A DNA stretch of 64,000 nucleotides. Origin: Hymenobacter monticola. Lineage in GTDB: Bacteria > Bacteroidota > Bacteroidia > Cytophagales > Hymenobacteraceae. Under the pieces are notes generated by a model. It saw nothing but the letters and a program-made list of their open reading frames with translations, did not search any database and was not told the origin of the DNA. The position numbers and the translations under genes are program-made. Positions 8,027 through 16,771 of the stretch are shown in pieces (the first letter of the stretch is position 1; every line of letters begins with the position of its first letter). The DNA lies in contig NZ_CP094534.1 in the NCBI RefSeq assembly GCF_022811645.1, positions 1,178,001-1,242,000 of the forward strand, written 5' to 3'.

Positions 8027-9280
8027 ATGAATGAAAAGAACCCATTGCGCATCGGCCTGATTGGGTTTGGCTGCGTGGGACAGGGTTTCTACGACATCGT
8101 GCAACGGCAGCCAGAACTGAACTTGGCCGTGACGCGCATTGCCGTGAAAACGCCCGACAAGCCGCGCCCGCTGCCGGCCCATCACTTCACTTACCACGCC
8201 GATGAGCTGCTGGCTGACCCGGCAGTGGATGTGCTGGTCGAAGTCATCGACGACGCAGCCGAGGCATTTCGGCTGGTGAGCACGGCCCTGCGCCAGAGCC
8301 GCCGCGTGGCCACGGCCAACAAGGCCATGCTGGCTCGCCACCTGCCCGAGCTGGTGCAGCTGCAGGCCGAGTTTGGCGGCACGCTGCTGTATGAGGCAGC
8401 CGTGTGCGGCAGCATTCCGGTGGTGCGCACACTCGACCAGTATTTCAGCCACGAGCCGCTGCACGCCCTCAGCGGCATCTTCAACGGCTCCTCTAACTAC
8501 GTGCTGACGCGCATGAGCGAGGACGGCTCGGATTACGCGGCGGCCCTAGCCGAAGCCCAGTTGCAGGGCTTCGCCGAAACCGACCCGGCCCTGGACATGG
8601 GCGCCTTCGACCCTCGCTCCAAGGCCGTGCTTCTGGCCGCTCACGCCTACGGTGTTTTCTTGGAATCTGACGCCGTACTGAACCTGGGCATTGAAGGCAT
8701 CTCAGCGGCTGATATTGCTTATGCAGCGTCGCAGGGGCAGAAAATCAAAGTAGTGGCCAGCCTCAGCCGCCTGCCCAGCGGCCACCTCACGGCCCTGGTG
8801 ACGCCGCAGCTAGTGGGGCCGGAATCACCGCTCTACGGGGTGGAGCGGGAGTTCAACGCCGTGGTGCTAGATGCGGAATTCGCCGGCACGCAATTCTTGC
8901 AAGGGCGCGGCGCGGGCGGGCACCCCACCGGCTCGGCCGTGCTGGCCGATGTGCTGGGCCTGCGGCGCGGCCTGCGCTACCAATACGCCAAACAGGCCGC
9001 TGCGCCCGCCGTGCAACTCACTCACGGCCTGGAACTGGACGCCTACGTGAGCCACCCCGACGCCGGCGTGCTGCGCGAGGTGCTGACCTGGCTGGAGCTG
9101 CCCACTGAGGCCCTAGCTTCCACCGAAGCGGGCGGCGCTTACGCCACCGGTCCAGTGGCGGTGCAGCAGTTGTGGGCCTGGCGCCGCGAGCTGCGAGCCA
9201 ACGGCGTGTTTGTGGCCCGCGTGGGCGAGGCGCGCGTAACCGCGCTGGTAACCGAAAAGGCGGCAACTGGTTGGGCGTAA
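8027..9280 (+). CDS. hom: Homoserine dehydrogenase (monofunctional)
   Basis: This 417-residue enzyme reduces aspartate semialdehyde to homoserine with NAD(P)H, feeding MetX and also threonine synthesis. The Rossmann dinucleotide motif is 'IGFGCVG' at residues 12-18. The catalytic domain carries 'TANKAMLARHLPEL', 'GIFNGSSNYVLTRM' and 'GFAETDPALDMGAFDPRSK', which hold the conserved substrate and metal contacts. No aspartokinase domain is fused. The C-terminal part lacks an obvious ACT domain, so feedback control at the protein level is uncertain. The ATG at 8027 is supported by the immediate 'NPLRIGLIGFG' strand; a TTG at 7961 would translate part of the repeat array. A perfect 35-bp palindrome starts right after the stop. 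Confidence 0.93.
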   Translation: MNEKNPLRIGLIGFGCVGQGFYDIVQRQPELNLAVTRIAVKTPDKPRPLPAHHFTYHADELLADPAVDVLVEVIDDAAEAFRLVSTALRQSRRVATANKAMLARHLPELVQLQAEFGGTLLYEAAVCGSIPVVRTLDQYFSHEPLHALSGIFNGSSNYVLTRMSEDGSDYAAALAEAQLQGFAETDPALDMGAFDPRSKAVLLAAHAYGVFLESDAVLNLGIEGISAADIAYAASQGQKIKVVASLSRLPSGHLTALVTPQLVGPESPLYGVEREFNAVVLDAEFAGTQFLQGRGAGGHPTGSAVLADVLGLRRGLRYQYAKQAAAPAVQLTHGLELDAYVSHPDAGVLREVLTWLELPTEALASTEAGGAYATGPVAVQQLWAWRRELRANGVFVARVGEARVTALVTEKAATGWA

Positions 9281-9372
9281 AAGCACGTGTACCCCGAAGC
9301 TCCTGCTTCGGCTCGGCAGAACATCAACTGTTCAACGCGAGCCGAAGCAGGAGCTTCGGGGTACACGTGCTT
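9281..9372. repeat. Perfect 35-bp-arm palindrome between convergent genes
   Basis: Arms at 9281-9315 and 9338-9372 are exact reverse complements around a 22-base loop (each arm starts or ends with AAGCACGTGTACCCCGAAGC or its complement). It directly abuts the hom stop and lies 11 bases from the esterase stop, so it may terminate both transcripts. Confidence 0.9.
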
Positions 9373-9383
9373 ACGGGTACTCC

Positions 9384-10622
9384 CTACTTGAACTCGATAC
9401 GCACGGGCACTTGCCCAGGGAATTTCAATAAGTAAATCCCCGCCTTGAGCGAACCGCGTAGCACGGAGAGGTCGCGAGTGCTGACCGGGTTGATGGTGCG
9501 CACCACGCGGCCGGCGGCGTCCAGCAGCTGGGCTTCGGTCAGGTTCACCCAGGCCTCGGGCAGCTGGATGCGAATGGCCGCGTCAGCTGGGTTGGGGTAG
9601 GCTTGGGCGGCGGGCTGGGTAGTAGCCACGGAGCGGGCGGCCAGCGTGGTACCGGCCTGGGCCAGTGCCGGCCGCAGGAAGTCACGGATGGCGCGGAAGG
9701 TGGTATCGGCGTAAGCCGTGTTGCTTTCGAAGGGAATGTGGCCGGCGCGCGAGAGGCGCACCAGCGTGCTGCGGATGCCCACCTGCGTGGCGCGCGGATG
9801 CAGGCGCCCACTGCCGTACACGTACTTGGGCGGCAGCAGCGAGCCCACCCGGCCCTGCAGGTAGGGCACGGTGCCATCAGAAGTGCCGTGCACGCTCAGC
9901 AGGGGCGCGTTGCCGGCCTCGATGACGCTGGGCTGCTCGGTGGCCCCGCTCAAGTTGAGCACGGCCAGCACGGCGCTGCTGTAACCGGGGTTGCCGCTGT
10001 TGCCCTCGATGCCGCCCAGGCTGTTGAGGCCCACATAAGCAGGCACTTCCGTGGCTTTGTCAATATAGCCTGCCGAGAGGGCCATGAAGGCGCCAGCCGA
10101 CGAGCCGCCCACCACAATGTAGCTGGGCTGAATGCGGTAGGTATTCGTGGTGGCCGCGTCGCGGCGGAAAAAGCGCACGGCGGCGCGCATGTCCTGCATG
10201 CCGCGAATGGCCGCCTGGGCCACGCCCACCGTGTCGGCAGCAGGCGGCGGAAAGCCGGTGATGGGGAAGCCCAGGCGGTACTCGATGCTGGCCGTGACGT
10301 AGCCCAGCCGGGCCAGCTGGGTGCACACGTTCACCATGTAAGCATCGGTCTTGGAGCCCGTGATGAAGCCGCCCTGGTGGGCAAAGATGATGACCGGGCG
10401 CCGGGCCAGCACGTCGCCGGTGGGCTGGTACACGTCCATGGTCAGCGCCTGGGTGCTGCCGGTGTAGGTGGTGGCCGAGCCGTAGGTGACGTTCGACGTC
10501 ACGGTCACGTTCGGAAAAATGGGCCGGTAGTAGCGCCCGCCGGTGGTGTCGATGAACGTCTGGGCCCGGGCGGCCGGCACGGCGGCCAGCAGCAACAGCA
10601 GGATGCGGAGAATGAATTTCAT
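9384..10622 (-). CDS. Secreted carboxylesterase-like alpha/beta hydrolase with T9SS sorting domain
   Basis: This 412-residue protein has a signal peptide cleaved at 'ARA|Q', then an esterase domain (about 22-310) and a type A T9SS C-terminal sorting domain (last 80 residues, 'AYPNPADAAIRIQLP' to 'GIYLLKFPG'). The catalytic triad reads Ser175 in 'GGSSAGAF', Asp249 in 'HGTSDGTVPY' and His295 in 'AGHIPFES'. The usual oxyanion-hole HGGG is HQGG here (residues 82-85), whereas the adjacent paralog keeps HGGG. It is closely similar to the first third of the gene 30 bases upstream, so the two are a tandem duplication and probably one operon. The substrate is unknown. Confidence 0.85.
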   Translation of the reverse strand: MKFILRILLLLLAAVPAARAQTFIDTTGGRYYRPIFPNVTVTSNVTYGSATTYTGSTQALTMDVYQPTGDVLARRPVIIFAHQGGFITGSKTDAYMVNVCTQLARLGYVTASIEYRLGFPITGFPPPAADTVGVAQAAIRGMQDMRAAVRFFRRDAATTNTYRIQPSYIVVGGSSAGAFMALSAGYIDKATEVPAYVGLNSLGGIEGNSGNPGYSSAVLAVLNLSGATEQPSVIEAGNAPLLSVHGTSDGTVPYLQGRVGSLLPPKYVYGSGRLHPRATQVGIRSTLVRLSRAGHIPFESNTAYADTTFRAIRDFLRPALAQAGTTLAARSVATTQPAAQAYPNPADAAIRIQLPEAWVNLTEAQLLDAAGRVVRTINPVSTRDLSVLRGSLKAGIYLLKFPGQVPVRIEFK

Positions 10623-10652
10623 AAGGTTACAAATTACGTCATTGACAAGGGT

Positions 10653-13604
10653 TTATTCCACCACCACGCGGCGCACCAGCGCCGTGCCGGCCACCGTGAG
10701 GTGCAGCTGGTACACGCCCGGCGCCAGGCCGCGCACGCTCACCTCACCAGCCAACTGCTGGCCGGCCGTTGCCAGCTGGAGGCGACGCACCGTCTGGCCC
10801 AGAACGTTCGTTAACTCAGCCACCACCGGTGCAGCGGCCCCGGCCGGCAGCGGCAACGCCACTTGGAAGCTGCCCGAGGCCGGGTTCGGCCACACCTGCA
10901 GCCCGGCGGCCAGGGCCTGCGCGGGCGAGGCAGCCAGCACACCGGCCGCGCTCAGCTCCAGGGCGAAGCGGCCGGGGGCCGTGGTGCCGGCCAGCGTGAA
11001 GGCGTAGCGGGTGCCGGCGGCCAGGGGCGTGCGGGTGCCCGTCAGCCCATCGGTCAAAGCGAAGGCGCCGGGGGCATAGTTGGCTAGCTGGTCGGCCGTG
11101 AGCACGTAGGCGCCCGGGCTGGGCACGTCCACGGCGAGCGGGATGGTGGTGGGTGCCCCCACCATCGGCAGGCCGTTGATGGCCAGCGGCTGGCCGGCGG
11201 CCACGGTGGACAGGTTCAGGCCGCTGGGGTTGGACAGCTTGACGGCATCGAAGGCGGCATCGACGCCGCTGGTGGCGCCGGCTTGCTGGTACAGGTAGGC
11301 CTCGTCGGCAGCGGCCGGGGTGGCCGCGGCGGCCAGCGTGAGGCGCAGCTGCGGCCGGGTATCGGCAGTGGAGCGCTGTACCGTGGCCGTGTTAGCAACA
11401 TTAAAGTTGGTGATGCGGGCGCTCACGGGCATGGTGAGCGTGACAGGCGACGCGCTTAAGGAACGCACAAAGAACCCCTGCCCCAGTGGAATGGTGGCTC
11501 CCACGCTGCCCATACCGTTCACGTAGGTGCGGTAGTTGCCGGCGTACTGGGCGGTGCTCACGAAGATGTACATCGCACCGCTCATGCCACTGGGCACGGG
11601 CACGGCATCCCAGCTCATGGCCGAGGCAAAGGGGTTACCGACCAGGTGCCAGCCGGCGGTGGGCGTGGCGGCCGGGGCCAGCGTCACGGCAATGTCTTCG
11701 TTGTTGCGGGTGAGGGGGCCGTTCAGGTCCAGCGTCTGGCCGGCGGTGATGTTCAGGATGAAGCCCCGGCCGCGGTCGAAGCCGGTGAGGGAGCCGCCGG
11801 GAGCCACGGGCACGGCCCAGCCCTTGTCGAACTCCGAGTAGCTGGTGGCCGGCGAGGTGAGGGCCCGGGACTGGTCGTAAACGTAAACGTTGGGGAAGGG
11901 CGTTACCAAATCGGGCCGGGCGGCGGTGTTATAGGCCGGGTTGAACTCGGGCGTGAAGGCGGGCGCATTCACGCTTGTCAGGCCCCCAAAATCAAACGGC
12001 AAGGCCAAGTGGCGGTAGCCCAGGCCGGAGTTCACGCGGGGGTCGAGGTAGCGCTGAAACGAAAGGCTGCTCCGCAGCGTGGCCGCGCCGGGCGTGGCCA
12101 GGGCCGTGCCCGTGGGGCCCGATAGCAGCACCAGCGCCCGGCTGTTGAGTACGTGCCCGCTGGTGGGCAGGAAACGCTGACTGATGCTTAAGTCTCTGGT
12201 CAGCTGCACGGTGAAGGGGACGGGCACGTTCACCTCAAACTCGCGCACCTGAACGGGCAGGCCCAAACCGGTGATTTGGTTGCCGGTGCCGGTGTAAGCG
12301 TAGCTGGCATCGGGGCTGAAGGTGCGCGCGCCCGTGTTGCGAATGGCACCCGTGGCGCCGCTGGCGCTGATGCCGTCGGGGTCGCAGATGCGCAGCATGG
12401 CGCCGGCCTGCAGGTCGAAATTGCCGGGTCCATCTACCACGAAGCAGCTGGTGTTCAGGGTGCCGGCTGCTTGGCCGCTCTGGCCGCGCACCACCAACGT
12501 GCCGTACACCGTCACGTTGCCGCTGAGCGTGGCCGTGCCGCTGTTGATAGTAATGTCCTGGTAAGAGCCCCCGGGCACGAACTGATTAGTGTTGATAACC
12601 AGGCTAGGCAGCGCCGTCGCGAAGGGCGCCAACAGCGGGCGCAGGAAGGCGCGCATGTCGCGGTACACCGTGTCGGCATAAGCCAGGCCGGCGGCGCTGG
12701 TGCTCTCGAAGGGCACGTGCCCGGCCTTGCTGAAGCGGCGCAGCTGGTTGGGCACGCCAATGCTGGTGGCGTAGGGGTTGAGGCGGCCGCTGCCGTACAC
12801 GTACTTGGGCGGCAGCAGTGAGCCCACCCGGCCTTGCAGGTAAGGCACAGTGGCGTCGGAAGTGCCGTGGGCGCTGTAGAGAGGCGCGTTGCCGGGCTCG
12901 ATGACGCCGGGCTGCTCAGTGGCCCCGCTCAGGTTGAGCACGGCCAGCGGGAAGCTGTTGTAGCCCGGGTTGCCGCTGGTTCCCTCGATGCCGCCCAGCG
13001 CGGCTAGGCCCACGTAGGCGGGCACCTCGCTGGCCTTGTCGAGGTAGCCCACTTCCAGCGCCGCAAAGGCCCCGGCCGACGAACCGCCCACCGCGATGCG
13101 GCTGGCGCTGGCGCGGTACAGGTTGGCGCCGGCCGCGTCGGCCCGGAAAAAGCGCACGGCCGCGCGCAAATCCTGCATGCCCCGGATGGCGGCCTGCGCC
13201 ACGCCCACGGTGTCGCGGGCGGGCGGCGGGAAGCCGGTGATGGGGAAGCCCAGCCGGTACTCAATGCTGGCCGTGACGTAGCCCAGTTTCGCAAACTGGG
13301 TGCACACCTTCACCATGTAGGCGTCGGTGCGCGAGCCCGCCACGAAGCCGCCGCCGTGGGCAAAAATGATGACCGGCCGCTCGGGGCTGGCGTCGCCGGT
13401 GGGCTGGTAGATGTCCATCAGCAGGGTTTGGGTGCCGCCCAGGTAGTTCACGGCCGAGCCGTAGACCACGTTCGGCGTCACGGTCACGTTCGGAAACACC
13501 GGCTGAAAGAAGCGCCCGTTAGTGGTGTCAAGGGGCGCTTGGGCCGCGGCCCGCTGCCAGGTGCCCAGCACCAGCAGCAATACCCATAGTAAAGAAGCCT
13601 TCAT
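10653..13604 (-). CDS. Esterase fused to large surface-display module with T9SS sorting domain
   Basis: This 983-residue protein has a signal peptide ('LGTWQRAAA|Q'), an esterase domain (about 22-320, triad in 'GGSSAGAF', 'HGTSDATVPY', 'AGHVPFES', oxyanion HGGG), and then about 570 residues not found in the paralog. The second part has short beta-strand repeats ('GTATLSGNVTVYGTLVVRG') followed by the 'GWHLVGNPFASAMSWDAV' type of segment typical of large T9SS adhesins of Cytophagales. It ends with a type A sorting domain ('VWPNPASGSFQVALP' to 'GVYQLHLTVAG'). The start at 13604 gives a clean signal peptide; the longer frame to 13850 runs through a repeat. The architecture suggests an enzyme domain captured onto a surface-anchoring module. 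Confidence 0.85.
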   Translation of the reverse strand: MKASLLWVLLLVLGTWQRAAAQAPLDTTNGRFFQPVFPNVTVTPNVVYGSAVNYLGGTQTLLMDIYQPTGDASPERPVIIFAHGGGFVAGSRTDAYMVKVCTQFAKLGYVTASIEYRLGFPITGFPPPARDTVGVAQAAIRGMQDLRAAVRFFRADAAGANLYRASASRIAVGGSSAGAFAALEVGYLDKASEVPAYVGLAALGGIEGTSGNPGYNSFPLAVLNLSGATEQPGVIEPGNAPLYSAHGTSDATVPYLQGRVGSLLPPKYVYGSGRLNPYATSIGVPNQLRRFSKAGHVPFESTSAAGLAYADTVYRDMRAFLRPLLAPFATALPSLVINTNQFVPGGSYQDITINSGTATLSGNVTVYGTLVVRGQSGQAAGTLNTSCFVVDGPGNFDLQAGAMLRICDPDGISASGATGAIRNTGARTFSPDASYAYTGTGNQITGLGLPVQVREFEVNVPVPFTVQLTRDLSISQRFLPTSGHVLNSRALVLLSGPTGTALATPGAATLRSSLSFQRYLDPRVNSGLGYRHLALPFDFGGLTSVNAPAFTPEFNPAYNTAARPDLVTPFPNVYVYDQSRALTSPATSYSEFDKGWAVPVAPGGSLTGFDRGRGFILNITAGQTLDLNGPLTRNNEDIAVTLAPAATPTAGWHLVGNPFASAMSWDAVPVPSGMSGAMYIFVSTAQYAGNYRTYVNGMGSVGATIPLGQGFFVRSLSASPVTLTMPVSARITNFNVANTATVQRSTADTRPQLRLTLAAAATPAAADEAYLYQQAGATSGVDAAFDAVKLSNPSGLNLSTVAAGQPLAINGLPMVGAPTTIPLAVDVPSPGAYVLTADQLANYAPGAFALTDGLTGTRTPLAAGTRYAFTLAGTTAPGRFALELSAAGVLAASPAQALAAGLQVWPNPASGSFQVALPLPAGAAAPVVAELTNVLGQTVRRLQLATAGQQLAGEVSVRGLAPGVYQLHLTVAGTALVRRVVVE

Positions 13605-13739
13605 AGAAATGCAGGTTAGATTGAAGAAACAGATTGAGCCAATGGGCTGACGTAGAAACGGGGCGCAGGGTTGGGCAGCGGGTGGAGCCCCCGTTTCGAA
13701 GGTACGGCATGCGTTATTTGCAGCCGCGTCGCCCGCACC

Positions 13740-13828
13740 ACCCAGGGCCTGGGCCTGCCCCCGCCCGTTGTTGAACGACCTCGTTGTAAGGGCGCCAACG
13801 TCCGGGTGGGGGCCCGCCCCGCCCCTAC
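13740..13828. repeat. Imperfect palindrome (GCCCCCGCCC / GGGGCGGGGC family)
   Basis: A GC-rich inverted repeat between divergent genes, with arms 'CTGCCCCCGCCCG' and the complement-like 'CGGGTGGGGGCCCGCCCC'. It is related to the repeat at 28835-28923. Confidence 0.55.
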
Positions 13829-13848
13829 CTCTATCAATCCATTTCCCC

Positions 13849-14754
13849 ATGTCCGTCCATTTCCCTCCCGCCCTTCAAGCCGGCCAGCGCGTGGCCCTTG
13901 TGTCGCCCGCCCGCAAAATCTCGGCCGCCGAGCTGGCGCCCGCCATTGCCACCCTCGAAAGCTGGGGCTTCGAAGTGGTGCTCGGCGAGAGCATTGCCGG
14001 CGACTTCCACCAGTTTGCCGGCAATGACGACCTGCGCCGCGCCGACTTCCAGCGCCAGCTCGATGACCCCACCATCCGCGCCATCCTCTGCGCGCGGGGC
14101 GGCTACGGCACCGCCCGCATCGTGGACGGGCTCGACTTCACCGCCTTCCGGGCCGCGCCCAAGTGGGTGGCCGGCTTCTCCGACGTCACCGTGCTCAACA
14201 GCCACTTGCTGGCCTTGGGCTACGCCAGCATCCACGGCGTGATGCCGGTGCTGTTTCACCAGGAAGACGGCGAGCTGGCGCTGGAAACCCTGCGCCGGGC
14301 GTTGTTCGGCGAAGCCTTTCAGCCCATCGCCGCGCCGGCCCACGTCCTCAACCGGCCGGGCACCGCCACCGGCGCACTGGTGGGCGGCAACCTCAGCCTG
14401 CTCCAAACCATCACGGGCACGGCCTCGCAGGCAGGCTTCGCGGGTCGCATCCTGTTTCTGGAAGACTTGGACGAGTACCTCTACCACGTCGACCGCATGA
14501 TGCTGCACCTGCACCGCTCCGGGCAGCTGGCCGGCCTGGCCGGGCTGGTGGTGGGCCACTTCTCCCAAATGCGCGACAACGCCATTCCCTTCGGCGTCAC
14601 GGCCGAGGAAATCATCGACCGCTACGCCCGGATGTACGACTTCCCGGTGGCCTACAACTTCCCCGTAGGCCACGAGGCCGACAACCTGGCCCTGGTGGTG
14701 GGCCAGACCGTGACCCTGACGGTGGACGACGCAGGGGGCCGGCTGACGGCCTAA
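13849..14754 (+). CDS. LD-carboxypeptidase (peptidase S66)
   Basis: This 301-residue S66 serine peptidase belongs to the LdcA family, which removes the terminal D-Ala from tetrapeptide muropeptides during murein recycling. The triad is visible as Ser111 in 'GFSDVTVLN', Glu205 in 'LEDLDEYLYHVDRM' and His275 in 'VGHEADNLAL'. 'ARGGYGTARIVDGLDF' is the family's N-domain motif. There is no signal peptide, consistent with a cytoplasmic enzyme. The ATG at 13849 starts just before the first strand ('LQAGQRVALVSPA'); an upstream start at 13768 lies inside a palindromic repeat and is rejected. Confidence 0.9.
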   Translation: MSVHFPPALQAGQRVALVSPARKISAAELAPAIATLESWGFEVVLGESIAGDFHQFAGNDDLRRADFQRQLDDPTIRAILCARGGYGTARIVDGLDFTAFRAAPKWVAGFSDVTVLNSHLLALGYASIHGVMPVLFHQEDGELALETLRRALFGEAFQPIAAPAHVLNRPGTATGALVGGNLSLLQTITGTASQAGFAGRILFLEDLDEYLYHVDRMMLHLHRSGQLAGLAGLVVGHFSQMRDNAIPFGVTAEEIIDRYARMYDFPVAYNFPVGHEADNLALVVGQTVTLTVDDAGGRLTA

Positions 14755-14840
14755 GCGCCTGGGCGAAAGCATCGGTTTCCTTCCGTCGTGGCGGCCCAAA
14801 TGGTCAGTACCTGGCGCAGGCTTGCGACGGCCTCACCGCG

Positions 14841-14871
14841 TTACCTAGGCCGCGTGCGGATTGTAGCTTTG
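14841..14871 (+). promoter_or_regulatory. Putative promoter, TTA-N20-TAGCTTTG
   Basis: The -7 box TAGCTTTG (14864-14871) fits TAnnTTTG. A weak -33 element TTA lies 20 bases upstream (14841-14843). The box is 29 bases before the ATG at 14901. Confidence 0.45.
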
Positions 14872-14900
14872 GGTTTCCCTGCTTCTTTTACCTGCTGCAT

Positions 14901-16595
14901 ATGGCCCTTTCTACTCTTCTAAATATGCGCTTGCTGGCGGCCGGCGCCCTGCTGGCCGCGGCGGGCCCGGCCAGTGCCCAGGCGCCCACCATCATCGGCC
15001 TGAGCCCGGCGGCCAACACCGCCGCCCTGCCCCGCACCGGGGCCCTCACCGTCACGTTCAGCCAGCCGCTCACGGCCGCTTCGGCGGGGGCGCTGCGGGT
15101 GTACGGCAACCAGCGCGGCGGCCTGCGCACGCGGGGCACCACGCCCGCGGCGGTGCTGGGCCCCGCCCTCAGCTTTGCGCCCGGGCCCCGGCCCTACCTG
15201 CCCGGCGAGGAAGTGCAGTACACCGTGACGCGGGCCGCCACCAGCACGGGCGGCGCGGCCTTGGCCCGGCCGTGGGTGGGCCGGTTCACGGCGGCCGTTT
15301 CGGGCCCCGGCAACGGCCACTTCGGCCCCACCGCCACCACCTGGGTAGACGGCACCCCCTACAACGTGGCCCTGGGCGACGCCGACAACGACGGCGACCT
15401 CGACCTGTTTGTGTGCATGGCCGGCTCCGTCGACGTGCTGCTGCGCCTCAACGACGGCAAGGGCCACTTCGGCGGCGGGCAGCGCGTGTCGGGCGGGTAC
15501 AACCCCTCGGCCTTGGTGCTGGCCGACGTGAACGGCGACGGTTGGCTCGACCTGCTGGCCGTAAACTTCCTGAGCCAGAACGTAACCGTGAGCCTCAATG
15601 ACGGGCGGGGCGGCTTCGGCAATGCCCGCAGTGCCTCCGCCGGCGCGCTGCCCCTGGCCTTGGCCGTGGCCGACCTCGACGGCGACGGCGACCTCGACCT
15701 GGCCATTGCCAACGGCGGCGTACGCACCGTGAGCGTGCGCATGAACGACGGAACCGGCGCCTTTTCCGGCACCCAAGACCTGCCCACCACCGGCCAGGGC
15801 GACGGCGTTGCTCTGGGCGACGTGGACCAGGACGGCGACGTAGACCTGGTGGCGCTCGACAGTTTCGGGGCCACGGCCGACGTGTTTCGCAACGACGGCA
15901 GCGGCACCTTTGGCCCCCTGACCACCACGCCCATTGCCCGCGACCCGCGCAACGTGGCCCTGGTGGACGTGGACCACGACGGCGACCTGGACCTGCTGGC
16001 CAACAGCGAGGCCGGCCAGGCCCTGAGCGTGCGCCTCAACGACGGCACCGGCAACTTTGGCGGGGGGCAGGACGTGCCCCTGGGCTTCAACAGCTGGCGG
16101 ATGACCATCGGCGACCTGAACGGCGACGGCCACCCCGACGCCGCGGTGGTGTGCCCCAACGACAGCGTGGTGAGCGTGTGCTTCAACGATGGCGCGGGCC
16201 GGTTTGACGCCCCTTTGCACCTGCCCATGGGCCATAGCCCCTACGGCGTGGCCACCGCCGACGTGGACGGCGACGGCGACCTCGACCTGGTGGCCGCCAA
16301 CTTCAGCGGCGCCGGCCTGGTGAGCGTGCGCCTCAACGAGTACCTGGCTCCGGAGCCCACCGCCCCCACCACCGGGCCCCTGGAGCTCTACCCCAACCCC
16401 ACCGCCGGCTCGTTCCGCGTGCTCAGCCGCGAGCCCGATGCCCCGGTGCGTGTGTTCAACAGCGCCGGCCGCCAGGTGCTGGCCGCCCGCACCAACGCCA
16501 CGGGCGCGGCCACCCTGCTGCTGCCCACCGACCTGGCCCCCGGCCTCTACCTGGTGAAGGCGGGGGCCCACACCCAGCGCCTAGTGGTAGAATAA
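14901..16595 (+). CDS. Secreted FG-GAP/VCBS beta-propeller protein with T9SS sorting domain
   Basis: This 564-residue protein has a signal peptide ending 'GPASA|Q'. An Ig-like domain follows (about 30-130, 'SPAANTAALPRTGALTVTFSQPL'). Seven FG-GAP/VCBS repeats each carry a calcium-loop motif (DADNDGDLD, DVNGDGWLD, DLDGDGDLD, DVDQDGDVD, DVDHDGDLD, DLNGDGHPD, DVDGDGDLD), consistent with a seven-bladed propeller. A type A T9SS sorting domain ends the protein ('ELYPNPTAGSFRVLS' to 'GLYLVKAGA'). It is a clear paralog of the next gene, with the same domain order and blade count. A second ATG at 14925 would give a shorter signal peptide and is equally possible. It is probably a surface or secreted binding protein; the ligand is unknown. 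Confidence 0.85.
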   Translation: MALSTLLNMRLLAAGALLAAAGPASAQAPTIIGLSPAANTAALPRTGALTVTFSQPLTAASAGALRVYGNQRGGLRTRGTTPAAVLGPALSFAPGPRPYLPGEEVQYTVTRAATSTGGAALARPWVGRFTAAVSGPGNGHFGPTATTWVDGTPYNVALGDADNDGDLDLFVCMAGSVDVLLRLNDGKGHFGGGQRVSGGYNPSALVLADVNGDGWLDLLAVNFLSQNVTVSLNDGRGGFGNARSASAGALPLALAVADLDGDGDLDLAIANGGVRTVSVRMNDGTGAFSGTQDLPTTGQGDGVALGDVDQDGDVDLVALDSFGATADVFRNDGSGTFGPLTTTPIARDPRNVALVDVDHDGDLDLLANSEAGQALSVRLNDGTGNFGGGQDVPLGFNSWRMTIGDLNGDGHPDAAVVCPNDSVVSVCFNDGAGRFDAPLHLPMGHSPYGVATADVDGDGDLDLVAANFSGAGLVSVRLNEYLAPEPTAPTTGPLELYPNPTAGSFRVLSREPDAPVRVFNSAGRQVLAARTNATGAATLLLPTDLAPGLYLVKAGAHTQRLVVE

Positions 16596-16771
16596 GCCAC
16601 CGTCACAGCTGCCGAGGCGTTGGGCCATGCCCGGGTGGCCGCCCGCTACGGTCACCCGCCCGCCGAGGCCCCACTGTGGCAGGGCCGTATTGCGCGCCGG
16701 CCGGGGCAAGGCCGGCGTCATTACTGCGGGAAAAGAGGTAGCTTAGTGTCTCATCCTTAGCCTCCTTTCCC

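Noticed and set aside
9281..9372. The 35-bp palindrome considered as an attachment site or plasmid origin.
   Set aside because: It is a single inverted repeat at a convergent gene junction with no integrase or rep gene nearby; terminator or dispersed palindrome is simpler.
14163..14900. N-terminal extension of the first propeller gene overlapping the LD-carboxypeptidase gene.
   Set aside because: It runs in another frame over a well-supported peptidase gene; a signal peptide begins at 14901.
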